Of a stretch of 64,000 nucleotides of DNA, positions 17,704 to 26,306 are shown in pieces. The stretch comes from Fimbriiglobus ruber. GTDB taxonomy: Bacteria > Planctomycetota > Planctomycetia > Gemmatales > Gemmataceae. The first letter of the stretch is position 1. Every line of letters starts with the position of its first letter. The notes beneath the pieces were generated by a model, which was given only the letters and a program-made list of their open reading frames with translations, was not told the origin of the DNA and searched no databases. Location: NCBI RefSeq assembly GCF_002197845.1, contig NZ_NIDE01000001.1, forward strand, positions 1,178,001-1,242,000, written 5' to 3'. Position numbers and translations under genes: made by a program.

Positions 17704-19026
17704 TTACGCTCGGAGGATGTTCTCTCTCCCCCGAACGTACTTGGTCGCGTTCCGCGTGTCCACCACCAACTTCGCGTGTCGACTGATGAACGTGTAATCG
17801 TAAGCGGTGTGATCGGTGGCGATCAGCACGCAGTCCTGGGCGGCCAGGTAGTCGGCCGTCAGCGGGGTGCTGTCCATCGCCAGGTGCGGCCAGTGCCGCA
17901 TCTTCGGCAATGACGGAATGTGCGGGTCGTTGTACGTGACCACAGCCCCTTTCTTGAGCAACAAGTCCATCAGCTCGAACCCGGGCGACTCGCGGGGGTC
18001 GTCGACGTCCTTCTTGTACGCCATGCCGAGGATCGCGACCCGGCTCCCCTTCACCGCCCGTCCGCGGTCGTTGAGCGCGTCGCCGACCCGCTGGACGACG
18101 TAGCCGGGCATGGCCATATTCACTTCGCCGGCCAGCTCGATGAACCGGGTGGTGAGCCCGTGCTTGCGGGCCACCCAGGTCAGGTAGAACGGGTCGATGG
18201 GAATGCAGTGCCCGCCGAGGCCGGGGCCGGGGTAGAACGCCTGGAAGCCGAACGGCTTGGTCTTGGCCGCGTCGATCACCTCCCACACGTCGATCCCCAT
18301 CCGGTCGTACAGCACCTTGAGTTCGTTGACCAGCGCGATGTTCACCGCCCGGTACGTGTTCTCCAGGATCTTGCACGCCTCGGCCACTTCGGGCGACGAC
18401 ACCCGAACGACCTGGGGGACGATGGCTTCGTACAACGCGCACGCCAGTTCGCCGCTCTTCTCGCAGAGCCCGCCGACGACCTTCGGGATGTTGTGGACCG
18501 AGTGCGACGCGTTACCCGGGTCTTCCCGTTCGGGGCTGAACGCGAGGAAGAAGTCGGTCCCGGCCCGCAAGCCGGTCCGCTCCAGTACGGGCAGTACGTC
18601 GTTGCGAGTGGTGGTCGGGTATGTCGTGCTTTCGAGTACGACGAGTTGCCCGCTACGGAGCTGGCCGGCGATCGCGTGGGCCGAGTTGTTGACGTAGGTG
18701 AGGTCCGGCTCCCGGGCGTCAGTCAACGGTGTGGGTACGCAGATGAGGACCGCGTCCACCTCGCCGAGTCGCTCGAACTGGTCGGTGGCTTCAAAGCCGG
18801 CCGCGAGCATTTCGCGGATAGTGCTGTCCGCAATCTGCTTGATGTACGACCGCCCGGCGGTCAGTTTGTCGACCTTGTGGGTATCGACGTCGAACCCGAG
18901 AACCCGAAAGCCCGCGCGGGCGAACGCGCGGGCCAGCGGCAGCCCGACGTAGCCCAGGCCGATGATCCCGACGCGGGCCGATTTGGTGCGAACTCGAGAG
19001 AGCAAATCCGAAAAAACGTCCGACAT
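17704..19026 (-). CDS. UDP-N-acetyl-hexosamine 6-dehydrogenase, WbpA/WecC type (440 aa)
   Basis: NAD-dependent four-electron oxidation of UDP-GlcNAc or UDP-ManNAc to the uronic acid, for surface polysaccharide. Rossmann motif GIIGLGYVGLPLA (from residue ~19), CVPTPL, ESTTYPTTT, the middle domain CKILENTYRAVNIALVNE, and the catalytic Cys in GPGLGGHCIPIDPFYL. The C-terminal domain has AYKKDVDDPRESP and ATDHTAYD. The H-C-I-P-I-D-P-F-Y-L context favours the UDP-N-acetyl subgroup over UDP-glucose dehydrogenase. ATG 19026 (MSDVFSDLL) is chosen over an upstream in-frame start because AAGGATGGG precedes it. Confidence 0.92.
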   Translation of the reverse strand: MSDVFSDLLSRVRTKSARVGIIGLGYVGLPLARAFARAGFRVLGFDVDTHKVDKLTAGRSYIKQIADSTIREMLAAGFEATDQFERLGEVDAVLICVPTPLTDAREPDLTYVNNSAHAIAGQLRSGQLVVLESTTYPTTTRNDVLPVLERTGLRAGTDFFLAFSPEREDPGNASHSVHNIPKVVGGLCEKSGELACALYEAIVPQVVRVSSPEVAEACKILENTYRAVNIALVNELKVLYDRMGIDVWEVIDAAKTKPFGFQAFYPGPGLGGHCIPIDPFYLTWVARKHGLTTRFIELAGEVNMAMPGYVVQRVGDALNDRGRAVKGSRVAILGMAYKKDVDDPRESPGFELMDLLLKKGAVVTYNDPHIPSLPKMRHWPHLAMDSTPLTADYLAAQDCVLIATDHTAYDYTFISRHAKLVVDTRNATKYVRGRENILRA

Positions 19027-19139
19027 GCCGGTCCCATCCTTGAGACAAGGCGAACAAATGCGCGGAAACCGTTCCGTGCGGGTGCCAGATGTTCGCAAAT
19101 GACGGGTGGGCGTGTCAACTGGGAGTTGAAAGTGAGTTT

Positions 19140-19540
19140 TGTGCCTGGTCGGCGCTAAACTACTGGTGCCTGGGCTTGATCATCCGGACGGCGTTTTGTG
19201 GGGTGAAGTGTTGGGGCTCGGCCCCAAACCCCGCCGGAGGGTCCGAACCCCTCCGGACCTCCCCACCGGCTCCCGGTCCGTGGGGCGATCCCAAGGCGGA
19301 TCGCCCCACGGACCGCTCGCGGGACCGTTTCGGGAACCGAGCGAAGAGTCACTGTCTTCCCGCCGCCATCAACCCAGACCCCTGCGAGCGACCCGCGGAC
19401 GAATCCGCTCTGGGATTCGTCCGCGGGTCGGGAGCCGGTGGGGAGGTCCGGAGGGGTTCGGACCCTCCGGCGGGGTTTGGGGCCGAGCCCCAAGAAGCCT
19501 CCCGCCAGGACGCCCTGGAATCCCTACTCCCCGACTGCCG
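19140..19540. repeat. Palindromic element, copy A (arms, two hairpins, centre)
   Basis: The core, 19211-19492, has ~70-bp inverted arms beginning TTGGGGCTCGGCCCCAAACC and ending in its complement. Each arm is followed inward by a hairpin (GGGGCGATCC...GGATCGCCCC on the left, GACGAATCC...GGATTCGTC on the right) around a ~75-nt unique centre. Short flanks outside the arms (GTGCCTGGT... and CCTGGAATCC...CCGACTGCCGA) are shared with copy B, so the unit spans about 19,140-19,540. It fills the gap between the UDP-sugar dehydrogenase and the hydrolase gene; no gene inside. The rest of 19027-19645 holds a candidate terminator at 19598-19629. Confidence 0.85.
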
Positions 19541-19597
19541 ATTTGATCACTGAACAGAGGGCAAGCCCCCCGAAGGTGAAAAAGTCCGTTCAACAAT

Positions 19598-19629
19598 TCG
19601 ACCCCGCCCGCGAAAGTGAACGGGGTCGA
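19598..19629 (-). terminator. Candidate terminator of the beta-lactamase-fold gene
   Basis: 9-bp stem TCGACCCCG / CGGGGTCGA, with TTTTT about 10 bases further on the minus strand. It sits 17 bases past the stop at 19646. Confidence 0.5.
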
Positions 19630-19645
19630 TGGACTGCTTCCACTT

Positions 19646-20815
19646 CTACTTCTTGGCCGTCGCGAACTCTTCGTCCGCGGCCTTGCGGAAGGCCCCCTGG
19701 CTCTTGCCGCCGTCGGCCGGGAAGCCGGCGTGTTGGACGAGGAACACGTAGATCAGCCCGCGCTTGGGGTCGACGCTCATGTTCGTCGCGAACGCGCCGC
19801 CGTGCCCGAACCCGCCGCCCGTCGACCAGCCGAGGCCGTACTGATCTTTCACGCCCTCGGCGGTCTGCTTGTGCGTCATGTCCGCGACGGCTTCCTTCGA
19901 GAGAATCTTCTTGCCGTGGAATGTCCCGCCGTTCAGAACCAACTGGCAAAACTTCCCCACGTCCTCGGCCGTGGAAAAGAGCCCGCCCGCCGGCATCGGG
20001 TAGCGCTTGCTGTGATCGTTGAGCGGGTACTGGAGTTGGCCGACGGTGATCTCTTCCAGGCCGGTCTTGGCGGCGTCCGGCTTGTACGACTTGGCGAGCC
20101 GCGTGAGTTGCTCGTCGTTCGGCCAGAAGGTCGTGTCCTTCATCCCGAGCGGGGCGAACAGCCGCTTGTCCAGAAATTCCTCGTAAGGCATACCAGAAAC
20201 CACTTCGATGATCCGGCCGGCAGTGTTGATGCCCGCGTTTGAATACGAATACTTGGTGCCGGGCTCAAATTGCAGACCAACGGTGGCGTAGCTCTTGACG
20301 GCATCCTTCAAGGGCAGCGCGTCGAGCGTCGGTTTCTCGGCCGGTGACGCGAACGGCAAGCCGCTCGTGTGGCTCAGGACTTCGCGGACCGTGATCGGGT
20401 GGGCCGGCTTTTTCGCCTCGGCGTCCTTCTTCGCGGCCAGTTTCAGGTCCTTGAATTCGGGCAGGTATTTCTCGACGGGATCGTCGAGTTTCACTTTTCC
20501 TTCGTCGACCAGGATCATGAACGCGGTCGCGGTGATCGACTTCGACTGGGAGGCGATCCAGAACAGGGCATCCGTCCGCATCGGTTTTTTGGCCCCCACG
20601 TCCATGTACCCGACGGCGTCGAGGCTCAGCACCTTGTCCTTGTCCGCGACCAACGTCACCGCACCGGCGAGCGCGTGTTTCTCGACGAACGGCTGGAGCG
20701 CGGCCGTGATCGCCTTGGAATGCGGGGCGGCGGAATCCTGGGCCCGGACCGGCGCAATAGTCGTGCCGGCCAAAAGAGCCGCGACCAGGGCGAGGCGCAA
20801 ACGGAGTGTGTTCAC
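19646..20815 (-). CDS. Serine hydrolase of the beta-lactamase/penicillin-binding-protein fold, exported (389 aa)
   Basis: Class C beta-lactamase-like (EstB/AmpH group) serine hydrolase. A signal peptide (NTLRLRLALVAALLAGTTI...VRAQ) is followed by the catalytic SxxK as S-Q-S-K (S89-K92), the YxN motif as Y-S-N in KYSYSNAGINTAG, and H-G-G (GFGHGGAF) in the place of KTG. H-G-G/H-T-G is usual for esterases and peptidases of this fold rather than true beta-lactamases. The start is GTG at 20815, chosen because it directly precedes a normal signal peptide. The gene lies between two copies of a palindromic element, which is unusual. Confidence 0.87.
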   Translation of the reverse strand: MNTLRLRLALVAALLAGTTIAPVRAQDSAAPHSKAITAALQPFVEKHALAGAVTLVADKDKVLSLDAVGYMDVGAKKPMRTDALFWIASQSKSITATAFMILVDEGKVKLDDPVEKYLPEFKDLKLAAKKDAEAKKPAHPITVREVLSHTSGLPFASPAEKPTLDALPLKDAVKSYATVGLQFEPGTKYSYSNAGINTAGRIIEVVSGMPYEEFLDKRLFAPLGMKDTTFWPNDEQLTRLAKSYKPDAAKTGLEEITVGQLQYPLNDHSKRYPMPAGGLFSTAEDVGKFCQLVLNGGTFHGKKILSKEAVADMTHKQTAEGVKDQYGLGWSTGGGFGHGGAFATNMSVDPKRGLIYVFLVQHAGFPADGGKSQGAFRKAADEEFATAKK

Positions 20816-20937
20816 AGAGATGTCTCTTTCGGAAAAATCGGGGTGAAACGATACCGCGAATGGACGCGGCGTGGTGGCGTGCTGGCAACAGCGTAACACG
20901 GGCCGCCGTCGATCTCAACCGTCTCAACAACCCCACC

Positions 20938-21314
20938 TGTGCCTGGTTGGCTGGTCATGTGGACGGTTTTTGTGGGGTGATGTCTTGGGGCTCGGCCCCA
21001 AACCCCGTCGGAGGGGTTGGACCCCTCCGGACCTCCTCACTTGCTCCCGACCCGGGGAAGAATCCCAGAGCGGATTCTTCCCCGGGTCGCTCGCAGGGGC
21101 CTGAGTTGATTTTGGCGGGAAGACATCGACGGCTCGCTCGGTTTGAATTTGGGCAACAAACGGCTCCGCGAGCGATCCGGGGGGCGATCCGCTTTGGGAT
21201 CGCCCCCCGGATCGGGAGCAGATGGGAGGTCCGGAGGGGTTCGACCCCTCCGGCGGGGTTTGGGGCCGAGCCCCAAGACGCCCCCCCTGGAATCCCCAGC
21301 CACCCGACTGCCGA
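20938..21314. repeat. Palindromic element, copy B, with its centre inverted relative to copy A
   Basis: The core, 20984-21277, has the same ~70-bp inverted arms as copy A, and the outer flanks have the same orientation (GTGCCTGGT on the left, CCTGGAATCC...CCGACTGCCGA on the right). The centre and both inner hairpins match the reverse complement of copy A: for example TCTTCCCGCC and CCGAGCG appear here as GGCGGGAAGA and CGCTCGG. The element fills the space between the hydrolase gene and the 3' end of the HxlR-type gene. Confidence 0.85.
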
Positions 21315-21320
21315 CGACAC

Positions 21321-21668
21321 TCACGTCCGTTTCTTCTTCCCGGAGCCGTACCACCGCTCGGCGATCCGGTCGAGTTCCATGATGACGGACTCGAGTTCCA
21401 TCACTCGTTCCGTGAGCGAGTAAGTCACTTTGGGGGGAACGGTCGGCTCGTAATGCCGGGAGACGAGCCCCTCGGCCTCGAACAGGCGGAGCCGTTCGGT
21501 GAGCGTTTTCGTCGAGATCGCGCCGACCCGCCGGCGGAGTTCGCCGAAGCGGGTGGGGCCGTCCGTGTGCAGCCGGTGCAGGATGAGCATCGTCCACGGG
21601 CTCGACAACAGGCCCAGCAACTTCGCGAGCGGCTCGTGCGTGTCGTCGTCGGCTTTGGCTCGGCCCAT
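21321..21668 (-). CDS. HxlR-family transcriptional regulator (115 aa)
   Basis: Winged-helix DNA-binding protein. Typical HxlR layout: S-P-W-T-M-L-I-L-H-R-L near residue 23 (family pattern: W-x-x-x-I-L..L), RFGELRRRVGAISTKTLTERLR as the recognition region, the wing EGLVSRHYEPTVPPKVTYSLTE, and a C-terminal dimerisation helix. No Cys near the N-terminus, so a thiol-switch mechanism like HypR is unlikely. ATG 21668 follows CGAGGA. It is divergent from the TIGR03067-type gene at 21841, with a 172-bp shared promoter region that it may control. Confidence 0.87.
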   Translation of the reverse strand: MGRAKADDDTHEPLAKLLGLLSSPWTMLILHRLHTDGPTRFGELRRRVGAISTKTLTERLRLFEAEGLVSRHYEPTVPPKVTYSLTERVMELESVIMELDRIAERWYGSGKKKRT

Positions 21669-21840
21669 AGTTCCTCGGGGTAAAGCGACTGACTTTTCGG
21701 AAGCTACTTTAAAATCGAAAGTCTTGAAAGTAAAGTTCTCGAAACCCGAACGGCATCGGCCGGCGCGACCCGGACTGATACGGCGGCACGCCGCCTTTCC
21801 CGGAACGCTCAACGGGTGAACGACCAGTGGAGGATTTCGC

Positions 21841-22320
21841 GTGAGAAAAGTGTTACTCGCGGTCTGCCTGCTGACCGCAGCCATCGGCCTCTCGCGGGCA
21901 GACGAACCGAAGACGGACGCCGCCAAAAAGAAAGCCGCGGATAAGGCCCTGGAAACGTTCGCGGGCACCTGGGACATGGTGTCCGTCCAACCGGAAGGGG
22001 CGACCAAGCAGGCACGCCGGCTCGTTTTCCGGGCGGACGGGACGTATGCGGCACAAGACAAGGACGGCAAAGAACTCTGGGCCGGAACGTTTGAACTCGA
22101 CCCGACCGCGAACCCGAAGATCTGGGACCACCGGTCGAACGAGTCCAAGAAGAAAGGCGGCGACGCACTGGGGGTTTACGAGCTGGACGGCGACAAGCTC
22201 AAGCTGTGCGCCGTTGGCGGGGCGTGGAAAGACAAACAATGGGTGGGGAAGCCCCGCCCGAGCGAGTTCTCGTTGAAGGCGGCTGACGTCGTCATCGAAC
22301 TACAGCGAGTCAAGCCTTAA
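21841..22320 (+). CDS. Small exported TIGR03067-type protein (159 aa)
   Basis: Lipocalin-like secreted protein of the planctomycete-enriched TIGR03067 family; function unknown. GTG start at 21841, signal peptide RKVLLAVCLLTAAIGLSRA, then the family core: F-A-G-T-W-D-M-V-S-V near residue 42, F-R-A-D-G-T-Y, F-E-L-D-P-T-A-N-P-K-I-W-D, G-V-Y-E-L-D-G-D-K-L-K-L-C and a closing R-P-S-E-F-S strand. Divergent from the HxlR gene, which may regulate it. Its last bases (CCTTAAC...GGCGCGCCAT) are the first copy of a direct repeat that flanks the inverted repeat downstream. Confidence 0.82.
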   Translation: MRKVLLAVCLLTAAIGLSRADEPKTDAAKKKAADKALETFAGTWDMVSVQPEGATKQARRLVFRADGTYAAQDKDGKELWAGTFELDPTANPKIWDHRSNESKKKGGDALGVYELDGDKLKLCAVGGAWKDKQWVGKPRPSEFSLKAADVVIELQRVKP

Positions 22321-22525
22321 CTGGGCACGAAATCGGCGCGCCATCGCCCCTCAGTCGACCGTAGGGTCCGCTGTGCGGACCGGTTATTGCGGTCAGTCGT
22401 GCGGCCCCGAATCCGGCGTCCCATCGCGGGGCGTTGGAAATAACCGGTCCGCACAGCGGACCCTACAAAACTGCAGATAAACCTTAACGGGGCACGTACT
22501 CGGCGCGCCATTATTCCTCAGTTAG
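22316..22525. repeat. 28-bp perfect inverted repeat between ~40-bp direct repeats
   Basis: Perfect 28-bp arms (22361-22388 and 22439-22466, GTAGGGTCCGCTGTGCGGAC...) around 50 nt. Outside lie two imperfect direct repeats of CCTTAACNGGGCACG...CGGCGCGCCAT...CCTCAGT (~22,316-22,355 and ~22,483-22,520). The first overlaps the stop codon of the preceding gene. The layout resembles a MITE with duplicated flanks. Confidence 0.8.
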
Positions 22526-24115
22526 TTACCGAAGGAACATCCGGTACGCGGGGTTGTCCGTTTCATCGACGCAGGGGTACGCCAGCCCGTCGACGAAGCT
22601 CTGGAATGACGTTTTCTCGTCGGGCGGGATCTGGATGCCGATCACGATGCGGCCGTAATCGGCTCCCTGGTTGCGGTAGTGGAACAGGCTGATGTTCCAG
22701 TCGGGGTGCATGTGCGACAGGAAGCGCATGAGGGCGCCGGGGCGCTCGGGGAAGTCGAAGCGGTACAGCCGCTCGTCGTGGGCCAGCGGGCTCCGGCCGC
22801 CGACCATGTGGCGGATGTGTTGCTTGGTGAGTTCGTTGTCGGTCAGGTCGACCGCGGCGAAACCGTGGTCGGCAAAGCCCTTCGCGATGGCGGCGGATTC
22901 CCCGCGGTGGCTCGTGGCCAGCCCGACGAATACGTGCGCGATCTGGTCGTCGGACATGCGGTAGTTGAACTCGGTCACGCTGCGCGGGCCGATGATCTCG
23001 CACAGGCGCCGGAAACTACCGCGCTTCTCCGGGATCGTGACGCCGAATAGGGCTTCCCGCTCCTCGCCGACCTCGGCCCGCTCCGCGACGAACCGCAGGC
23101 GGTCGAAGTTCATGTTGGCCCCGCAGGTAATCGCCACCAGCGTCTGACCTTTTAGATCGTGCCGGGCGACGTACTGTTTCACTGCTGCCACTGCCAGCGC
23201 GCCGGCCGGTTCCAGGACGCTGCGCGTGTCCTCGAAAACGTCTTTGATGGCAGCACAAACGGCGTCGGTGTCGACCACCACGAAATCGTCGACGAGAGCC
23301 TGCGTCAGTCGGAAGGTTTCGATGCCCACCTGTTTCACAGCCGTCCCGTCTGAGAACAGCCCGACGTCGTGGAGTCGGACTCGCTCCCCTGCCCTCACCG
23401 ATTGAACCATCGCGTCCGAATCGGACGTCTGGACGCCGACAATTTTAATGTCGGGCCGTACCGCCTTGATGAACGCGGCCACGCCGGAGATCAGTCCGCC
23501 ACCGCCGATCGCGACGAAAACCGCGTGGATCGGGTGCTGGTGCTGGCGCAGGATTTCCATCGCGATGGTGCCCTGCCCCGCGATCACGTCCGGGTCGTCG
23601 AACGGGTGGACGAACTCGTAGCCGTGCGTCTGGCCCAACTCCAGGGCGTGTTGGTAAGCGTCGGAATAGCTGTCCCCGTGCAACACCACCTCGGCGCCGA
23701 ACGAGCGGACGGCGTCAGACTTCAGTCTCGGTGTCGTAACGGGCATGACGATGACGGCCTGGCAGCCCAGGCGTTGCGCGCTGAGGGCGACGCCCTGCGC
23801 GTGGTTCCCGGCCGACGCACAGATGACGCCCCGGCCCAACTGCTCGGCCGAGAGGTGGACCATCTTGTTGTAAGCCCCGCGCAGTTTGAAACTGAACACG
23901 GGCTGACAGTCTTCCCGCTTGAGCAACACGCGATTGCCCAGGCGAACCGACAATTTCTTGGCTTCATCCAGAGGGGATTCGATCGCCACATCGTACACGC
24001 GGGCGGTCAGGATCTTCTGCAAGTAATCGACCAGCCCGAGCGTGCCGGCACCGCCGTTCGTGTTCGCTGCCGGTGCCAGGGAACCCGTTGTCGCGGAACG
24101 CTCAAGGCCGGGCAT
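22526..24115 (-). CDS. ilvA: Threonine ammonia-lyase, biosynthetic type (529 aa)
   Basis: PLP enzyme converting threonine to 2-oxobutanoate, first step of isoleucine synthesis. The PLP lysine is in PVFSFKLRGAY (residue ~75), with SAGNHAQG and the glycine loop IGGGGLISG further on. The last ~190 residues are two ACT-like regulatory repeats (GVTIPEKRGSFRRLCEIIG and YRFDFPERPGALMRFLSHM), which makes it the long, isoleucine-feedback-regulated form rather than the short catabolic TdcB. ATG 24115 is preceded by GAGAAG; an in-frame GTG lies five codons upstream. Same strand as the oxygenase and ada genes, 47 bases downstream. Confidence 0.95.
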   Translation of the reverse strand: MPGLERSATTGSLAPAANTNGGAGTLGLVDYLQKILTARVYDVAIESPLDEAKKLSVRLGNRVLLKREDCQPVFSFKLRGAYNKMVHLSAEQLGRGVICASAGNHAQGVALSAQRLGCQAVIVMPVTTPRLKSDAVRSFGAEVVLHGDSYSDAYQHALELGQTHGYEFVHPFDDPDVIAGQGTIAMEILRQHQHPIHAVFVAIGGGGLISGVAAFIKAVRPDIKIVGVQTSDSDAMVQSVRAGERVRLHDVGLFSDGTAVKQVGIETFRLTQALVDDFVVVDTDAVCAAIKDVFEDTRSVLEPAGALAVAAVKQYVARHDLKGQTLVAITCGANMNFDRLRFVAERAEVGEEREALFGVTIPEKRGSFRRLCEIIGPRSVTEFNYRMSDDQIAHVFVGLATSHRGESAAIAKGFADHGFAAVDLTDNELTKQHIRHMVGGRSPLAHDERLYRFDFPERPGALMRFLSHMHPDWNISLFHYRNQGADYGRIVIGIQIPPDEKTSFQSFVDGLAYPCVDETDNPAYRMFLR

Positions 24116-24162
24116 GTTCACTTCTCGCACTTCTCGTGTGTCGCGGTGTCGGACCGTGCCGG

Positions 24163-24915
24163 CTATTTCGCGTCGTGGAAAATGATCCCGGCGGTATACC
24201 GGCTCCCCGACCGGACGCGGCTCACGCCGTGCCGGACGTTGACCCGGTACGTTCCCCGCGTGCCCCGCACCGGCCGGTGGCGCACCGGAAAGATCGCGGC
24301 GTCACCGCGGCCCAGCGGGACGACCTCGGCCCGCGACTGCATGCGCGGCCGTTGCTCGGTCAGCACGAACTCGCCGCCCGCGAAATCGCTACCCGGTTCT
24401 TTTAGCAAAATCGCGACCTGGAGCGGGAAAACGTGTTCGCCATACAAGTCCTGGTGGAGGCAGTTGAAGTCGTCCGGACCGTATTTGAGAACCAACGGCG
24501 TCGGCCGCACCTGGCCCGCTTTGTGGCACCGTTCGATGAACTCGGCGTGGTCGTTCGGAAAGCGCACGTCGATCTTCATCGCCTCATTCCAGCGGTTCGC
24601 GACCTCCGCGAGTGCCGGGTAAAGAGACTTACGCAAGGCTTCAACGAGGGCCGGCAGTGGGTACGCGAAATACTTGTATTCACCCCGCCCGTAGCCGTGT
24701 TTGGCCATAACCACCCGCGAACGGAACTTTTCGTCCGCGGGATATAGGTCCACAATTGCTTGGCACTCGTCCGGCGTAAGTAATGAACCGATCACGGCAC
24801 AGCCGCGGGCGTCCAGTTCCGACACGATGCCCGGCCAGTCCAGTGCGGCGACGCGGCGACCAATATCGCCGCCGGTGACCGGACCGGATCGCGGAGTCGG
24901 GTTCTTCGTGGCCAT
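24163..24915 (-). CDS. 2OG-Fe(II) dioxygenase adjacent to ada (250 aa)
   Basis: Non-haem iron, 2-oxoglutarate dioxygenase. H-x-D is in NCLHQDLYGEH, the distal His in RVNVRHGVSRV, and the 2OG-binding Arg follows in that strand. Upstream signature blocks are ARGCAVIGSLLTPDECQAIV and RFRSRVVMAKHGYGRGEYKYF. It is not a classical AlkB, but it sits 29 bases after ada on the same strand, as alkB does in enterobacteria. A role in alkylation repair or an associated hydroxylation is therefore inferred from position only. ATG 24915 follows AGGAG. Confidence 0.85.
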   Translation of the reverse strand: MATKNPTPRSGPVTGGDIGRRVAALDWPGIVSELDARGCAVIGSLLTPDECQAIVDLYPADEKFRSRVVMAKHGYGRGEYKYFAYPLPALVEALRKSLYPALAEVANRWNEAMKIDVRFPNDHAEFIERCHKAGQVRPTPLVLKYGPDDFNCLHQDLYGEHVFPLQVAILLKEPGSDFAGGEFVLTEQRPRMQSRAEVVPLGRGDAAIFPVRHRPVRGTRGTYRVNVRHGVSRVRSGSRYTAGIIFHDAK

Positions 24916-24944
24916 ACGTCTCCTGATTACGATGACCGTTCGGC

Positions 24945-26054
24945 TCAATCCGCTGCCTGCTCGCGACGAAGCAATTCCGCCTTACGCTCCACGCCCCACC
25001 GGTAACCCGAGAGCGATTCGTCAGTCCTGATGACGCGGTGGCAGGGAATCGCGACGGCGATCGGATTGGCCCCGCACGCCCGCGCCACCGCCCGCGCGGC
25101 CGTCGGCCGACCGATGCGTTTGGCGATCTCGGTGTAGGTCGCGGTCGAGCCGAGCGGAATTTGCCGCAGCGCCTCCCACACGCGCACTTGAAAGGCGGTG
25201 CCGCGGATGTCGAGCGGCAAGTCGAAGCCGAGCGACGGATTCTCCACCGAACCGACGACACGTGCGACCCACTGGTCAAACCCCCCGTCACCCGCGACGA
25301 TTTTCGCGTTCGGGAAGCGGTCCTGCAACTCGCGGGCGAGGGCGTCGGGGTCGTCGCCCAGGAAGATGGCGCAGACGCCCTTCTCGGTCGCGGCCACGAG
25401 GATCGAGCCGAGCGACGATTCGCCGACGGCAAAGCGGATGGTCGCGTCGGCCCCGCCGGCACGGTATTCCGTCGGCGTCATGCCGAGTTGCTCGTCCGAG
25501 GTCGCGTAGAATCGGCCGCTGGACTGGTAGCCGGCACCGTAGATCGCCTCGGTGACCGACGTACCCTGGGTCAAGTCGTCCCGGACGCGTTGCGCCCGGT
25601 GGGCGGCCGCGTAGGCTTTCGGCGTTACTCCCGTAATCATTTTGAACACCCGATGAAAGTGGAAACGGCTGAGTCCCACGGCGTCAGCCAGTTCGGAAAG
25701 GTCCGGGGTTTCGGCGGCTGCTTCGATGACGTGACAGGCGCGTGTCACGGCATCCTGATGGCGCTCGGCCAGCGAGCGGTCGTTCGGCTGGCAACGCTTG
25801 CACGGCCGAAAACCCGCCCGTTCGGCTTCCTCGCGAGTCGCGTGGAAGCGGACGTTTTCTCGCTTCGCCCGCCGCGACGCGCAGGACGGCCGGCAGTAAA
25901 CGCCCGTCGTCCGCACCGAGTAATAGAAAACACCGTCCGCGCTCTGGTCGCGTCGAACGACCGCCTGCCAGCGGCTCTCGTCGTCGTCAAAGTTGGCGAT
26001 CGTCGCTTTACGGGTTGCGCCCGGCCGGCGCGACTGGATTGGCTTCGTAATCAT
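24945..26054 (-). CDS. ada: Bifunctional Ada: transcriptional regulator and O6-alkylguanine-DNA methyltransferase (369 aa)
   Basis: Suicide methyl acceptor and activator of the adaptive response. The N-terminal zinc module has the phosphotriester-accepting Cys in GVYCRPSCASRRAKRENVRF and a second pair in GFRPCKRCQP. An AraC-type HTH follows (LSELADAVGLSRFHFHRVFK). The C-terminal MGMT domain has the acceptor Cys in IPCHRVI, preceded by the ARAVARACGANP recognition helix. ATG 26054 follows GGGAGAAGG. Autoregulation is expected for the family. An AAAATGCGCA string at 26194-26203 in the divergent promoter region loosely resembles an Ada box but is weak evidence. The operon continues into the 2OG oxygenase. 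Confidence 0.95.
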   Translation of the reverse strand: MITKPIQSRRPGATRKATIANFDDDESRWQAVVRRDQSADGVFYYSVRTTGVYCRPSCASRRAKRENVRFHATREEAERAGFRPCKRCQPNDRSLAERHQDAVTRACHVIEAAAETPDLSELADAVGLSRFHFHRVFKMITGVTPKAYAAAHRAQRVRDDLTQGTSVTEAIYGAGYQSSGRFYATSDEQLGMTPTEYRAGGADATIRFAVGESSLGSILVAATEKGVCAIFLGDDPDALARELQDRFPNAKIVAGDGGFDQWVARVVGSVENPSLGFDLPLDIRGTAFQVRVWEALRQIPLGSTATYTEIAKRIGRPTAARAVARACGANPIAVAIPCHRVIRTDESLSGYRWGVERKAELLRREQAAD

Positions 26055-26306
26055 GGCCTTCTCCCGCCCCATGTGCCGATCCCCGTTGCCCTGTTGATCG
26101 AAGTATAAACGCCCGCCGAAAGGCCGCGCTCTGGTTCTTGCTTTCAAATTCGATTTCTGCGGAAGGATGGTCACCGAAAACACGTCGCCATCGAAAATGC
26201 GCACGCGGAGGCTGTCTTTTGAGCAAGGTCGTGTGGTATCATGCCGGACGTTCTCCCCGCCGCTCGTTTCACTTTTGTTGGCCGACTCCGCCCCGGAGCG
26301 TTCGTC

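Noticed and set aside
17687-18442. In-frame upstream extension of the small 127-aa gene
   Set aside because: It lies antiparallel-free but out of frame inside the UDP-sugar dehydrogenase gene and is Arg/Gly-rich shadow sequence.
19089-21423. Several 100-200-codon frames on both strands across the palindromic elements
   Set aside because: Near-identical frames appear on both strands because the elements are palindromic; none has coding features.
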